Shown: positions 37,009-47,403, numbered from the stretch's first letter. The stretch is DNA of 64,000 nt from an uncultured Bryobacterales bacterium (GCA_951813605.1 OX638379.1:3528062-3592061), one strand, 5' to 3'. Program-made: numbers and translations. The notes: a model not told the origin generated them from the letters alone.

Positions 37009-37585
37009 AGCGCCGGTGCCTTGCATGTGGAGGGCGCGCCTTCCTCGTGGGGCGGTGCGCCCGTCGTAATGGCCTGAGAGCATATCGGATCAACGGCAAC
37101 GGCTTGACTCGCGTTGGAGGTCGCGACATGTAGCTTTGGATATTGCGTTCAGGTCGACGACGACCCCGCCGCCCAGCGCCAATCAACGCTCTCGTTAACG
37201 GCAATTGGGAGTTTTGCTCTCAAGTTGTGTCGGATTCCGAACAATGAGGCGGGGCGTATTCCGCGAGGGGCAGGAGGGTCAGGGAATCGTTTGGGAGACA
37301 AGGGTTGGGGCGGGGAGCTAGTCCCAGCTCCGATTCGGGTAGCCTCTGGCCCGGCCGCGGCTGGCGCAGAGCGTCGCGGCGGCGGCGCTGCCCCTCGGTT
37401 CCTACCCGCCGCCACGCCACCGGCCTGCCCTTTCCTGCAAGACCGTTGGCCTCTTCCCGTTTCTCGTCCCATCGCGCCGCCATTGCCACCCGCAGCTCTC
37501 TGTTGCGGAAGCGATTTGAAACATCTCTCGATTCCACGCACGGAACTATGCGAAGAATCCCGCGCGGAATATTTTGAAATCCAAC
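37009..37585. other. intergenic before transposase relic
   Basis: No gene is supported in these roughly 580 bases. An imperfect GC hairpin near 37031-37062 could follow the receptor gene, but it lacks a T tract. Confidence 0.35.
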
Positions 37586-37990
37586 ACTAAGTCGGTCGCT
37601 ACACCCGCGGCGCGGCCCTCTCCAACGACCGCATCCTGGCCGTCAAGAACGACCGCCGTGGCCACCGGACCCGCGGCACGACGCTCTCCGCCGAGGAGTA
37701 CGTCCGCCAATTCCTGCTGCACGCCCTGTCGCGCGGCTCCCATCGCATCCGCCACTGCGGTTTCCTCGCCAGCCGCCACCGCCAGCAGAAGCTCGCCCTG
37801 TGCCGGCGGCTGCTGGGCATGCCCCCGACCGCGACCCCGGGCGACTACGGCGACCGCTACGAGGAACTCACCGGCGACTCGTTGCTGCCGGTAACCCTCC
37901 GGCCGCCGCGGGCCAAGCAATCCCCATACCAGGGCATCGGCCGACGGTTCGATCCATCAAATCTGTCGGCTCACCATTGCGGCGAGGGGC
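37586..37990 (+). pseudogene. IS91-family transposase C-terminal relic
   Basis: Translated sequence matches the end of IS91/IS801-type rolling-circle transposases: VGRYTRGAAL, then after a two-base insertion near 37617 SNDRILAVKNDRRGHRTRGT, TLSAEEYVRQFLLHALSRGS, HRIRHCGFLASRHRQQKLAL and GDYGDRYEELTGDSLLP. The family normally ends with LPRGFxRIRHYGFLANR and a short tail, so only about the last quarter survives. The catalytic tyrosine and HUH parts are missing. It is a dead fragment between two receptor genes. Confidence 0.75.
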
Positions 37991-38063
37991 CTCATTCCCT
38001 CACTGCAAAAAGCCGCCTGCCGCGCCACCGACCAAGACATTTTTTTCGACACGGCGCGAGTTA

Positions 38064-38093
38064 TATGAACTGAACTGGCCAGTTCAGTTCATA
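38064..38093. repeat. perfect 30-bp palindrome
   Basis: TATGAACTGAACTGG (38064-38078) is followed at once by its exact reverse complement (38079-38093). Each arm holds a tandem GAACT. It lies 24 bases upstream of a TTGACA box and could be a regulator-binding site for receptor 3 or a remnant of a transposon end. Confidence 0.85.
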
Positions 38094-38117
38094 AGATCTG
38101 ATTCTCTCGAATTTGGG

Positions 38118-38146
38118 TTGACAATACCTATTTGGGTCGCTAAGGT
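38118..38146 (+). promoter_or_regulatory. candidate promoter of receptor 3
   Basis: A perfect TTGACA (38118-38123) and TAAGGT (38141-38146) are separated by 17 bases. The -10 is weak, as expected for a promoter that needs an activator; the palindrome at 38064 lies upstream. Confidence 0.5.
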
Positions 38147-38275
38147 CAGCTTGATTCTGGCTTGTTTCTCGCATATTTGGGCGGGTGACGGTTTCGATGG
38201 AACATTCACAAACCTTCCCCGCTGGGCAATGATTGGGATGCGACGGCCAAGTCGAACACAAAAGGGGGTGCCCAC

Positions 38276-41200
38276 ATGAAAAGACTCGTTCAGTGTGGTA
38301 TGCAATTCTTGACGGGGTGCGGGCTTGTCTGTGTTTCAATATGCCTTGCCCAGACGCCCACGGCCCAAATAACAGGCAGGATCACGGACTCTAGCGGTGC
38401 AGTCATCCTAGGGGTTGGTGTCATCGTAACCAATGTCGGAACGGCAGTGCAAAGTTCGACTGAGTCGAATGAATTCGGTTACTACACGGCTCCTCTGCTG
38501 CAGCCAGGAGAATATCGAATCGACGTGGAGAAGGAAGGCTTCCGGCCCATCACAAGGACCGGGATCGTTTTGGTCGTGCAACAAGTTGCACGAATCGACT
38601 TCACGATGGAAGTCGGAGCCGTGACCGAAACGGTAGAGGTCTTTGGTGAGGCCCCGTTACTGGAGAGCGAGACTTCGTCCATTGGCCAGTTGGTTGATTC
38701 GAGAAGTGTTTCAGAACTGCCGTTGCGTGGACGGAACCCCTATGCCTTGGTGGCTCTGGTTCCGGGAGCCCGAGTCCCCATCTCGTGGCGGAACTTGCCC
38801 ATGGATATGTTCACAAGTCAGTACGCTCTGATCAACGGAGCGCGTGGCAACCAGAACGAGTTCATTCTAGACGGGATCGCAAACACAAATCCTGTCTCGT
38901 CCGGCCCAAACATTTTCCCAACTCCGGATTCCTTACAGGAATTCAACGTGGTGACCAACAATTTCAGTGCGGAATATGGACGCGCTGCTGGCGGCGTCTT
39001 CAACGTGGTGACAAAATCGGGAACGAATGATCTCCACGGGAGCTTTTGGAACTTCCATCGCAACGAAAACATCAATGCGAATGCCTTTTTTGCCAACCGA
39101 TTCGGGCGCCCTAAGCCGGCGTTCACGTTCAACCAGTTCGGCGCGACCTCTGGCGGCCCGATTCAGCGTGACAAGACGTTTATCTTTGGCAGTTACGAAA
39201 GGGCACTTCAGCGGGAAGGACAGGTGTATGTAGGCCAGGTTCCGACCGCGTCGGAAAGGACGGGCGACTTCAGTGAGATTCGGAATAGCCGCGGGCAGGC
39301 CATCACCTTATTCGATCCTCTGTCCGCATCGGGCGACCCCGGCAACCCCGTACGAGCGCCCTTTCCGAACAACGCCCTCCCTCCGGATCGCATCAACGGG
39401 GCAATGAAGACTCTGCAGGACGACTTCCTGCCTCTACCCAACACGGCGGGGGCCGAATTTACGAACGCCGACAACTTCGCAAGTGCGGCTCCGATCGAAA
39501 GCAACAAGACTACGTTCATGGCCAAGGCGGATCACATCGTGAGTCAGAAGCAGCGAATCAGCGGCTCATTTCACTTTGACCGTTCGCCGTGGCTTCGTCC
39601 GAATGCGTATGGCAACGTAGCTAGCCCGGTGTGGGGCCCGCAAATCTTCCAACGCCGAGCCGTTGTATTCGATGACACGTATACGATCAATCCCAGCACT
39701 GTGTTCAATTTCCGGTACGGCATGAGCCGACTGACGAATGAGCGAACGCCTCATAGTTACGGAATCGATATCAGCCAGTTCGGGTTTGCAAAGAGTTACG
39801 CCGACGCCAGCCAAGTTGCGAGCATACCGGTGATTCGGGTACAGGGCTTTGCCGGTGCGTTTTCCACTCCGAACCTAGCCAATCGCGCCTTACTCGGAGC
39901 CAGCGACGTGATCTTCTTCGGCCTCGACAATCACTCTTGGAACGCGAACCTCACGAGGGTGCAAGGAAAACACTCATTGAAGACAGGATTCGAGTTCCGT
40001 CTGGTACGGAGCAACACCTGGCAGGTTACGGAGAAGGATTTTAGGTTCAATCGAGGATTCACGCAGGGGCCCGACCCGACAAGGGCGAGCGCGACAGCCG
40101 GGTATGGCTATGCCTCGATGCTCCTCGGGACTCCGGCCACCGGGCGCACGGCGTTCTCTCCCGCGATCGCGGCGCAATACCAGTACTACACTGCATACCT
40201 TCAGGACAGTTTTCGAGTGACTCCGAAGCTTACGCTCAATCTAGGCTTGCGTTGGGAGTTCACGGCCGGCAAGACTGACCGCTACGAGCAACTGACGAAT
40301 TTCAATTACGGTGGAACGGTTCCTCTCGACGCATCGGGTCTCGATCTGAGGGGCGTGCTGCAATTCCCGGCGACCGACGGGCTACCCCGCACCCAGACAG
40401 ATGGCGACTTCAACAATTTTGCGCCACGCTTCGGATTTTCCTATCAACTGACTCCTAGGACGGTCATCCGCGGCGGAAGCGGCGTGTCGTATGCGCCGTT
40501 CCAAAGCGGTACTGGTGCGGGCGGGCTAAGCGGTTTCTCGGCCCAAACCGCCTTCGTGGCTTCACTTGACGGCATCACCCCAATCAACTTCATCGACAAT
40601 CCACATCCGAACGGCGTTGTGTTCCCTACGGGAAGCAGTCTGGGGGCGGCAACCCTGCTAGGCCAGAGCATTAGTTTTGTGAACCGTGATGAAGTCACGC
40701 CCTATGCGATTCAATCGAACTTCAACATTCAGCACCAGCTACCAGGACAAGTGCTGTTTGACGTGGCTTATGTGGCCAATAGCGGCGTTAAGATCGCGAG
40801 CAGTCGGATTCTGAATCAGTTGCCCACTGCTTCTCTCGCGCTCGGCAACGAATTGCGAACGCAACAGCCCAATCCCTTCTACGGGCAGATTACCAAGGGG
40901 GCGCTCAGTAGGCGAACCCTTCCTCTTGCGCAATTACTTCGCCCATACCCCCACTTCACGGGAGTTAGGGCGACGCAGGCAGCGTGGGGTAACTCGATCT
41001 ATCACGCCCTCCAGGCAAAGGTCATGAAACGAGCCGGGGATGGACTGACTTTGCTGGCCTCGTATGCCTACTCCAAGCTGATCGATGACGTCGGGAGTGC
41101 ATTCGCCGGGGAAGCCACCGGACAAACCGGATATCAAGACTGGAATAACCTGCGGGCGGAAAGGGCGGTTTCGGGTTACGACCAGACCCACAGCCTAGTA

Positions 41201-41731
41201 TTCAGCTATGTCTGGGAGCTCCCTTTCGGACCCGGAAAGACCATGGGCGGCACCGCGACGGGCGCTCGGGCAAAGCTGATTGGTGGGTGGCAACTCCAAG
41301 GCGTCGTGTCGCTTCAGTCGGGTGGGCCCATCGGAGTGGTCACTTCGCCGAACACTACTTTTTCCCAAGGTGGTGGTCAGCGTCCCGATTGGACGGGTCA
41401 GGACCCCAGTCTAGGGAGTGCCCGCAATATTAACCGTTGGTTTGACACCTCTCAGTTCTTCGCACCCCCGCCATTCACATTCGGTAGCGCCGGGCGGAGC
41501 ATGGGAGGATTGAGAGCGCACGGAACAAAGAACTTGGACTTCACGATCGCCAAGTACACGGAAGTCGCCGAAGGCCATCGGATACAACTGCGTGTCGAGA
41601 TGTTCAACGCCCTGAACACACCTAGGTTCAACCCTCCCGGACGCAACCTGGCAACTCCTACATTCGGTCGGGTCAGTGTCCAAGCGAACCAATCTAGGGT
41701 GATTCAGCTCGGCCTGAAGTACATCTTCTAA
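38276..41731 (+). CDS. Oar-like TonB-dependent receptor 3
   Basis: 1151 aa outer-membrane receptor. GGGGGTG lies 5-11 bases before the ATG. Signal peptide MKRLVQCGMQFLTGCGLVCV with cleavage near CLA-QT. The regulatory domain (AQITGRITDSSGAVILGVGV), plug (SVSELPLRGRNPYALVALVP, FSAEYGRAAGGVFNVVTKSG) and barrel (FRVTPKLTLNLGLRWEFTAG, GHRIQLRVEMFNALNTPRFN) end in IQLGLKYIF. Its codon use is visibly less GC-rich than its neighbours, and it lies between two transposase relics, so it may have been acquired by transfer. Confidence 0.92.
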   Translation: MKRLVQCGMQFLTGCGLVCVSICLAQTPTAQITGRITDSSGAVILGVGVIVTNVGTAVQSSTESNEFGYYTAPLLQPGEYRIDVEKEGFRPITRTGIVLVVQQVARIDFTMEVGAVTETVEVFGEAPLLESETSSIGQLVDSRSVSELPLRGRNPYALVALVPGARVPISWRNLPMDMFTSQYALINGARGNQNEFILDGIANTNPVSSGPNIFPTPDSLQEFNVVTNNFSAEYGRAAGGVFNVVTKSGTNDLHGSFWNFHRNENINANAFFANRFGRPKPAFTFNQFGATSGGPIQRDKTFIFGSYERALQREGQVYVGQVPTASERTGDFSEIRNSRGQAITLFDPLSASGDPGNPVRAPFPNNALPPDRINGAMKTLQDDFLPLPNTAGAEFTNADNFASAAPIESNKTTFMAKADHIVSQKQRISGSFHFDRSPWLRPNAYGNVASPVWGPQIFQRRAVVFDDTYTINPSTVFNFRYGMSRLTNERTPHSYGIDISQFGFAKSYADASQVASIPVIRVQGFAGAFSTPNLANRALLGASDVIFFGLDNHSWNANLTRVQGKHSLKTGFEFRLVRSNTWQVTEKDFRFNRGFTQGPDPTRASATAGYGYASMLLGTPATGRTAFSPAIAAQYQYYTAYLQDSFRVTPKLTLNLGLRWEFTAGKTDRYEQLTNFNYGGTVPLDASGLDLRGVLQFPATDGLPRTQTDGDFNNFAPRFGFSYQLTPRTVIRGGSGVSYAPFQSGTGAGGLSGFSAQTAFVASLDGITPINFIDNPHPNGVVFPTGSSLGAATLLGQSISFVNRDEVTPYAIQSNFNIQHQLPGQVLFDVAYVANSGVKIASSRILNQLPTASLALGNELRTQQPNPFYGQITKGALSRRTLPLAQLLRPYPHFTGVRATQAAWGNSIYHALQAKVMKRAGDGLTLLASYAYSKLIDDVGSAFAGEATGQTGYQDWNNLRAERAVSGYDQTHSLVFSYVWELPFGPGKTMGGTATGARAKLIGGWQLQGVVSLQSGGPIGVVTSPNTTFSQGGGQRPDWTGQDPSLGSARNINRWFDTSQFFAPPPFTFGSAGRSMGGLRAHGTKNLDFTIAKYTEVAEGHRIQLRVEMFNALNTPRFNPPGRNLATPTFGRVSVQANQSRVIQLGLKYIF

Positions 41732-42481
41732 CCCCAACTTTCCCCGACTATCCACTTTGTGGTCGAGTCCGGGAGAACTCTGTACATCAGTTCCACCGGC
41801 GTCAGCGGCGCCAGGCGGCGGCGCACGCGGCATTCCAAGTAGTACGCCAGCATGCACAGGAACCGCTGCGCGCGCGACGCGCTCGCCAGTGGAAGAAGTG
41901 CTTGCCCATTTCGCGGCGGCGCAGCGTGCCGAGGCGGCGGCGCTCGGCGGCCAACAGCGGGTTGTAGCAGACCAGCAGGCGCTTGCCGGAGAAGTCCGGG
42001 GAGGTCGCCGAGGCCATGTCGCAGGTATCGAACAGGCCGTGCTGAATATGCTTCTGCCAGGCCAGCATGCGGATCGTTCTGTGGCGCAGGGCGGTGACCC
42101 AGTCGGGGCCGGCGGGGCCGAGCTCGCGATCGACGCGCAGCTTGGCGCCGGGCTTGAGGAGGCGGCAGTCGATCAGGGCGAGCGCGAGGGAGCGCTCGGG
42201 TCGGGGCTTGTGGAAGAGCATGCAATCGAGCTGGCACTGGCGGGCGAGGCCGAGGATGGCGCTGACGGCGCCGTGATGGCGGGCGGCGCCGGGACGGACA
42301 GGGGAGACCTGGGAGGTGTGGGGAGCCAGTTCTTGAGGGCGAGCTTGAGGAGGTCGATGGCGTGCTGAGGGAGGGCGGAGAGGTTGGCGAGGGTGCGTTC
42401 AAGGACCTTGCCGTCCTGCCAGTAGGGTTCGCGGAGGAGATGGCGGGGAGAGCGGCCGAGGAAGGAGGAGGTAAAGTGCAT
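41728..42481 (-). pseudogene. IS1634-family transposase relic
   Basis: Reading from 42481 downward: YWQDGKVLERTLANLSALP matches the start of IS1634-type (IS4 superfamily) transposases. After a frameshift near 42330 come HHGAVSAILGLARQ and RSLALALIDCRLLKPGAKL. An internal deletion then joins RELG directly to DWVTALRHRTIRML and SPDFSGKRLLVCYNPLLAAE. A third break leads to RFLCMLAYYLECRVRRRLAP at the end. The central catalytic DDE part is lost. The relic abuts the stop of receptor 3. Confidence 0.72.
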
Positions 42482-42783
42482 GGGTGAGTAGGAACGCGAG
42501 GGCAGGAGGAAATGCTTACATCAATCAGACAACAGACTTAATACGAATCATTTGCCTTCCAGAATGCGCCTGAATTGTGAGTAGGAAATCAGATTGATCG
42601 ATCTGTTGTGGCGCCGGGATCCGCCTAACGGCAGCCCGAGGCGGTCGGCCAGGATCCCGAAAACAAGGGCTCTAGTGGCCTCCGTCCGTCACGGGTCTGC
42701 ACGACTTGAGCGGAAATGATTCGGGGTAAGTTCGGGCTCACTGGTTGGCGTGCACCAAGGCCGGGGCCGTTCCGGCTCGCGCT
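42482..42783. other. intergenic, nothing seen
   Basis: About 300 bases between the IS1634 relic and the FG-GAP lipoprotein gene. No gene or clear signal. Confidence 0.4.
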
Positions 42784-44646
42784 TCATGGATCCACTTCCC
42801 ACTGTCCACCCGTGCCTTCGCGAAGAGTCATTTTTCCGGGGGCAATGTCGCGCCAGATCTCCCGCTTTCCGTTCGGCCACACCACCCCGATCCCTTGAAG
42901 GGCTGCATCGCCGCTGATCTCAATGTGAAGCGTAGCGTCGCTTGCGCTGAAATAGCTTCCATCACGATGCACCCGATTCCATAACGGTGCTTGCCCTGAA
43001 TGGAATACCGCAACGCGTGCCCCGATCCCCTCACGATTACTCTCGGCTCCCTCTAGGCGCACTCTCAGAGAGTGCCCGCTTGATCCAACCTCGTTCAGCA
43101 ACAGCCTCACCGGTCCGTTGTTGTTCGCGACTAGAATGTCCACGTCGCCGTCCAGATCGACATCGCCGAAAGCGGCTCCTCGGCTGACCTCCGACAACCC
43201 CAGCGCAGGTCCGGCACGCGCGCTGATTTCCTCGAATTGACCTAGACCTAGGCCTCGAAACAACTGGTTCCGTTGGCGAAACGGGTACGGTGAGCCCCTC
43301 AACGAGGCGATGTTCGTCACAGCACCGTTCGCGACGAAAAGGTCCAGCCGACCGTCGTTGTCGTAGTCGAAAAACGCAGTCCCAAACCCTGTGTACGTCC
43401 CGCTGGCACCGCCCAGAATCGTCTGGTTCGTGGCGTCATGGAATAGGCCCGAGCCATGGTTCACGTAAAGTGTGCTCGTTTCGAATGCGAGATGGCTGAC
43501 AAAAAGGTCCTCATCCCCGTCTCTGTCGAAGTCGCCGGCGGTGACGCCCATACTCGACTCGGCAAGCCCGTCTCCGTTGTAAGCGACTCCTGCCATGAGC
43601 GCGACATCCTCAAAGGTACCGTCCCCTTTGTTTCGCCATAGCTGGTTCGGGTTGCCATCGTTGGCCACAAAGATATCGATCCAGGCGTCAGAATCGAAGT
43701 CGGCGCAGACAACCCCCAGCCCGTTCCCGAAGGCCGTGTCGATGCCGGCCTTCGCTGATACGTCCACGAAACGACCGGTCCCTTCGTTGTGAAACAGCTT
43801 GTCCGGCACAGAGCCGTAGACAGCCGGGTTGCAGTAATCTCGTCCGCCGGTCGGGTCGTAGCAGACCTTGTTGTTACGGATCGTGAAGTCCACGTAGTTC
43901 GCCACGAACAGATCGAGCGCCCCGTCCCGGTCGTAGTCAACAAAGGCGGCTCCGGCACTCCAGCGCGGATCGTCGACTCCTGCCAGACCGGTGATGTCTG
44001 TAAACGTGCCATCGGAATTGTTCCGGTACAGAACGTTCGAGCCAAAGTTCGTCACATAGATGTCCGCGTCGCCATCATTGTCGAAATCCCCAACTGCGGC
44101 ACCCTGACCGTATCCCTGGTGGCCTACGCCAGCCGTATCAGTAACGTCCGTAAAGCTCAAGTCTCCCTCGGGCACGAGTTCGTTGCGAAACAACCGGTTC
44201 CCGGGCCAATGTTGCCGCGGTGGCGGGAAACGAGCAGATTCTAGAGACTTCGAACGGTCGAGTACGACGCTCTGGAGAAGATAGACATCAAGGTCCCCGT
44301 CACGATCGTAGTCAACCAAAGCCCCTCCCGCGCCCATAATCTCCGGGAGGAAGAACTCGCCAGTCGAGCCGATGAAGTGCTGAAAGTTCAACCCGACCAC
44401 AGCAGCGACCTCTCGAAAGATAGCCGGTTGATCTGACGCTTCAGGGACAGGAGGTCCAACGGTGCCACATCCAGAGACCAAGCCCGCCCAAGTAAGAAAC
44501 GCAATGCTGCCCCAGGGGATCCTAAGAGCGCAAACGCCTGGCGAATATCGTTTCCGGAAACTAGAGCAGACGGAATCATTCGGCGAGAGGAGATCCCGCC
44601 GCGGAGAGCCACCCGGTTCTTGCCCGCGTTCGATTGTCAGGGCCAC
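42784..44646 (-). CDS. CRTAC1/ASPIC-UnbV FG-GAP lipoprotein
   Basis: 620 aa. A lipoprotein signal occurs about 45 residues in (IPWGSIAFLTWAGLVSGC). The start is the GTG at 44646, directly abutting the TAG stop of the TPR gene; no later start codon precedes the signal. Repeated Ca-binding FG-GAP/VCBS blades follow (DYDRDGDLDVYLL, DFDNDGDADIYVTNFG, DYDRDGALDLFVANY, DFDSDAWIDIFVANDG, DYDNDGRLDLFVANGA, DVDLDGDVDILVANNN), giving a beta-propeller. The ASPIC/UnbV domain ends the protein (ESNREGIGARVAVF, GIGVVWPNGKREIW). The family is surface-exposed or periplasmic and its role is unknown. Zero spacing to the TPR gene implies coupled translation. Confidence 0.9.
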   Translation of the reverse strand: MALTIERGQEPGGSPRRDLLSPNDSVCSSFRKRYSPGVCALRIPWGSIAFLTWAGLVSGCGTVGPPVPEASDQPAIFREVAAVVGLNFQHFIGSTGEFFLPEIMGAGGALVDYDRDGDLDVYLLQSVVLDRSKSLESARFPPPRQHWPGNRLFRNELVPEGDLSFTDVTDTAGVGHQGYGQGAAVGDFDNDGDADIYVTNFGSNVLYRNNSDGTFTDITGLAGVDDPRWSAGAAFVDYDRDGALDLFVANYVDFTIRNNKVCYDPTGGRDYCNPAVYGSVPDKLFHNEGTGRFVDVSAKAGIDTAFGNGLGVVCADFDSDAWIDIFVANDGNPNQLWRNKGDGTFEDVALMAGVAYNGDGLAESSMGVTAGDFDRDGDEDLFVSHLAFETSTLYVNHGSGLFHDATNQTILGGASGTYTGFGTAFFDYDNDGRLDLFVANGAVTNIASLRGSPYPFRQRNQLFRGLGLGQFEEISARAGPALGLSEVSRGAAFGDVDLDGDVDILVANNNGPVRLLLNEVGSSGHSLRVRLEGAESNREGIGARVAVFHSGQAPLWNRVHRDGSYFSASDATLHIEISGDAALQGIGVVWPNGKREIWRDIAPGKMTLREGTGGQWEVDP

Positions 44647-46074
44647 CTATTGACCTGCTTGCACTTTCCGCAGGTCCTTTTCTATCATTGCCGCCAAATC
44701 TGTCTGCCCGAGCGCTGCCGCGCGCCGATGTGCTTCCTGCGCGTAATGCAGGGCTTGCTCACGATTTCCTGCCCGGCCATACGCCGCGGCTAGCCCGTAC
44801 ATGAATCCTGGTGTTTGGTCGTCTTCCGGTGTGAGCGTCCTCTGAAACTGTCCGATCGCTTCCTCGTATCGACCTTGATTGAGTAGGATCCAACCCAGAT
44901 TAAAGCGGGGCAGACGGTAGTTGGGTCGATTGTCAATGGACTTTCGGTAGTGGGCGGCGGCCCCTTCGTACCGTCCCTCTTGCTCCAGTACATGCCCTAG
45001 ATTGTTGTGAGCCTCCGCATAATTCGGCCGGATCTCGATCGCTTGGCGAAGGGCGCCCTCCGCTTCACTGTAGCGCCCCAACCGCGACGCGAGCACTCCG
45101 TAGTTGCCATGCAACTCCGCATGGTTGGGGTCGATCTTGACGCCGATACGATAGTGCTGTTCCGCTTTTTCAACGCGACCCATCTCTCCGTAGGCAATTA
45201 GTAAGTTGATTCGAGCTTGCACAACCTGCGGATCCCTCTCCAAGGCCCGTTCGTAGTGAGCAACCGCTTCATCGATCTTGCCAGCGGCCGCAAGCGCCTC
45301 ACCTTTGGCAAGATATTCGAGGGCCCCGGCGTTGAGCGCCCGAACTTCCTCGATGAGAGGATCGACGGTTGACGGGACCGCGAGCTTCTCTTTCTCGTGC
45401 AGCGCGAAATGCTCCCGCGCTCTAGCGGTTTCTCCCAGATCTCGGTAGGCCAGCGCCAACGCATAGTGGGCCGCGCCGAAGGTCGGGGCCAACTCGCAGG
45501 CTTTTTCGAAGTGCTCTACCGCATCGGCAGGCCGGTCGAGCGCTGACAAAGCACGTCCGAGGCCGTAGTGGGCCGTCGCCGTCGGTGGGCGCATGCGGAT
45601 CAAGGTCTCGAATAGTTCCCGACTCTCGGCGAGCTCTCCGGCGGAAAACAGGGACTCCGCCAATCTTGCGGAAAGTGCCGGATAGTTCGGGTTCAGGCGA
45701 TGCGCAGCGCGAAAACTGGTGACGGCCTTTGGGTGCTTCCCGCGAAGAGCCCGCACGACTCCGAGATAGTAGGCCCAACCGAACACGTCTGGTGCTAGAA
45801 GGCCAGCTCTTTCGTAACAAATCTCGGCTTCTAAGTACTGCTGATGGGCATGTAGCCAGATGCCCAGATTGCCGTTCGCTTGAGCGTCATCTGGATGCTC
45901 TCGCGCTACTCGATAAACTGCCCTGATTTGTTCCCGGCTCGTCAAAGGGAACTGTTCAGGACTGATCTGGGGTAGATCCGGCAGATCTTCGGAGGAGGTC
46001 GATGAGCAGCCGCCCAGTAGCAGGGATCCCACAGTGAGAAGTGAAATTATCCAACGTTGCCGACTCCTCTGCAT
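44647..46074 (-). CDS. TPR-repeat lipoprotein
   Basis: 475 aa. Lipoprotein signal MQRSRQRWIISLLTVGSLLL with lipobox LGGC. About nine tetratricopeptide repeats span residues 55-460 (DDAQANGNLGIWLHAHQQY, ATAHYGLGRALSALDRPADA, NYAEAHNNLGHVLEQEGRYE, NYRLPRFNLGWILLNQGRYE). TPR domains hold protein complexes together. It is co-transcribed with and directly coupled to the FG-GAP lipoprotein, a pairing common in Acidobacteriota and relatives, so the two probably form one envelope complex. Confidence 0.9.
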   Translation of the reverse strand: MQRSRQRWIISLLTVGSLLLGGCSSTSSEDLPDLPQISPEQFPLTSREQIRAVYRVAREHPDDAQANGNLGIWLHAHQQYLEAEICYERAGLLAPDVFGWAYYLGVVRALRGKHPKAVTSFRAAHRLNPNYPALSARLAESLFSAGELAESRELFETLIRMRPPTATAHYGLGRALSALDRPADAVEHFEKACELAPTFGAAHYALALAYRDLGETARAREHFALHEKEKLAVPSTVDPLIEEVRALNAGALEYLAKGEALAAAGKIDEAVAHYERALERDPQVVQARINLLIAYGEMGRVEKAEQHYRIGVKIDPNHAELHGNYGVLASRLGRYSEAEGALRQAIEIRPNYAEAHNNLGHVLEQEGRYEGAAAHYRKSIDNRPNYRLPRFNLGWILLNQGRYEEAIGQFQRTLTPEDDQTPGFMYGLAAAYGRAGNREQALHYAQEAHRRAAALGQTDLAAMIEKDLRKVQAGQ

Positions 46075-47403
46075 GCTGCCCAGTGCAGTGCTGACTTGTC
46101 ATTTTCGCCAATTGAATTTGCTGGCGCAAGCTCTCACGTAGAAGATGGTCGGCATGAGTCCGGCAGAAGCCGTCCAGACTATCTGCGGTCTGCGCGGCCC
46201 GCCGTTGACAGAAAAGCGGGTCTTGACACCGCTGCCGGTGCCGAAGCCGTAGTGCGCCCGCGGGATCTGCTGCCGGATGCGGGTTCCGACAGTCGCACGG
46301 AGATCGGGCGGCCCGCCTGCCGGCTGGCAGGCTTCCATGACACCCGCTGCCCCGCGCAACTGGCCGGCTGCATGCAGGCCCTGCGCGCCCTTCCTCAACA
46401 CCTCGATCTGGCGGCGCTCGTCGTAAGACATATGCCGCTACCCGCTGGCCATTCGCCATCTCTTTCTGGGAAACCACCATACGACATCTCGATCGATTCG
46501 TATATCGCCCTACCAGATACGGCATTTTTGCCCTTCAGAATTGAATCGGAGACTTGAATGAAACACTGGCGGTTTCGTTCCTCTGTTACTTGAATTGCTA
46601 GATCACCTAAGATGTTCGCGTCGGAATTAAGCAGAGGGGTCAGATCAACACCATCGAGGCTACTCCGAATTCTTTTTGTGATTGCATCTCCGGACTGGTC
46701 ATATCGGCGTCATTGAGACTGGCACCGTTAACACACGCCCGACGCCGATGAATGTTCTGCATGTTGATATGACATGTAAGCCCTAGCCAGATCCGTATCA
46801 CACCCAGGCCGGACCTCGATTCTCGACGAGGCTCATCCAAGATTGGGTTGGCGAAATGCATCATGATCCACGATGCAAGCTGCGAGGAGGTCAATTCCCC
46901 TTAACCCTCGACGGCGACATGAGAGGGCCCTGGCGCAATGTCGCGCGTGCTGGCTGCCGTGTCTCACGCCGCAATATCGATTCCGCGGCCGTTGAAGGCG
47001 AAGAGCATTGCGTGCTTCGGGGACAAGATGCGCTCGCGGCAGCCGAAGAGGATCGCTCTGGTGGCGCGCTGATCCGCGCGCACGAAGGATCGACCTGCCG
47101 GGCCCGACGAATTCGGTGCGGGCACGTGACAGTGCTACGCGGCCCCGCGCCTATAAATTGCGCAGCATGCCGCGCGAACCCAAGCCGTACGCCTTGCGCA
47201 TCGCAAGGCGCTCTCCGCCCTCCGCTTCAAGGCACCCCCCTCCCGATCAATCTGAATGGTCGAATCTGCTTGGACAAACGACAACGCAATTAGGGCGCGA
47301 AGTGCAGATGAAACCGGGGACCTTGGGCAGCAGAAGGAAGCGGAAAATTCATGGTACAGTTCACTAGGCAGTCGATCTGCTGCGCATCAGGAGGAGAGAC
47401 AAA
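46075..47403. other. gene-poor 1.3 kb region
   Basis: Lower-GC sequence with no confident gene. A minus-strand frame at 46099-46431 (starting MSYDERRQIEVLRKGAQGLH) is the least poor candidate but has no recognised family or ribosome site. The stretch may hold decayed mobile DNA. TACAGT near 47353 is a possible -10 for the next gene. Confidence 0.35.

Noticed and set aside
37031..37062. GC hairpin as terminator of receptor 2
   Set aside because: The stem is imperfect and no T tract follows.
46099..46431. 110-codon minus-strand frame as a gene
   Set aside because: There is no family, no ribosome site and mixed composition; it is kept only as a note in the gene-poor region.
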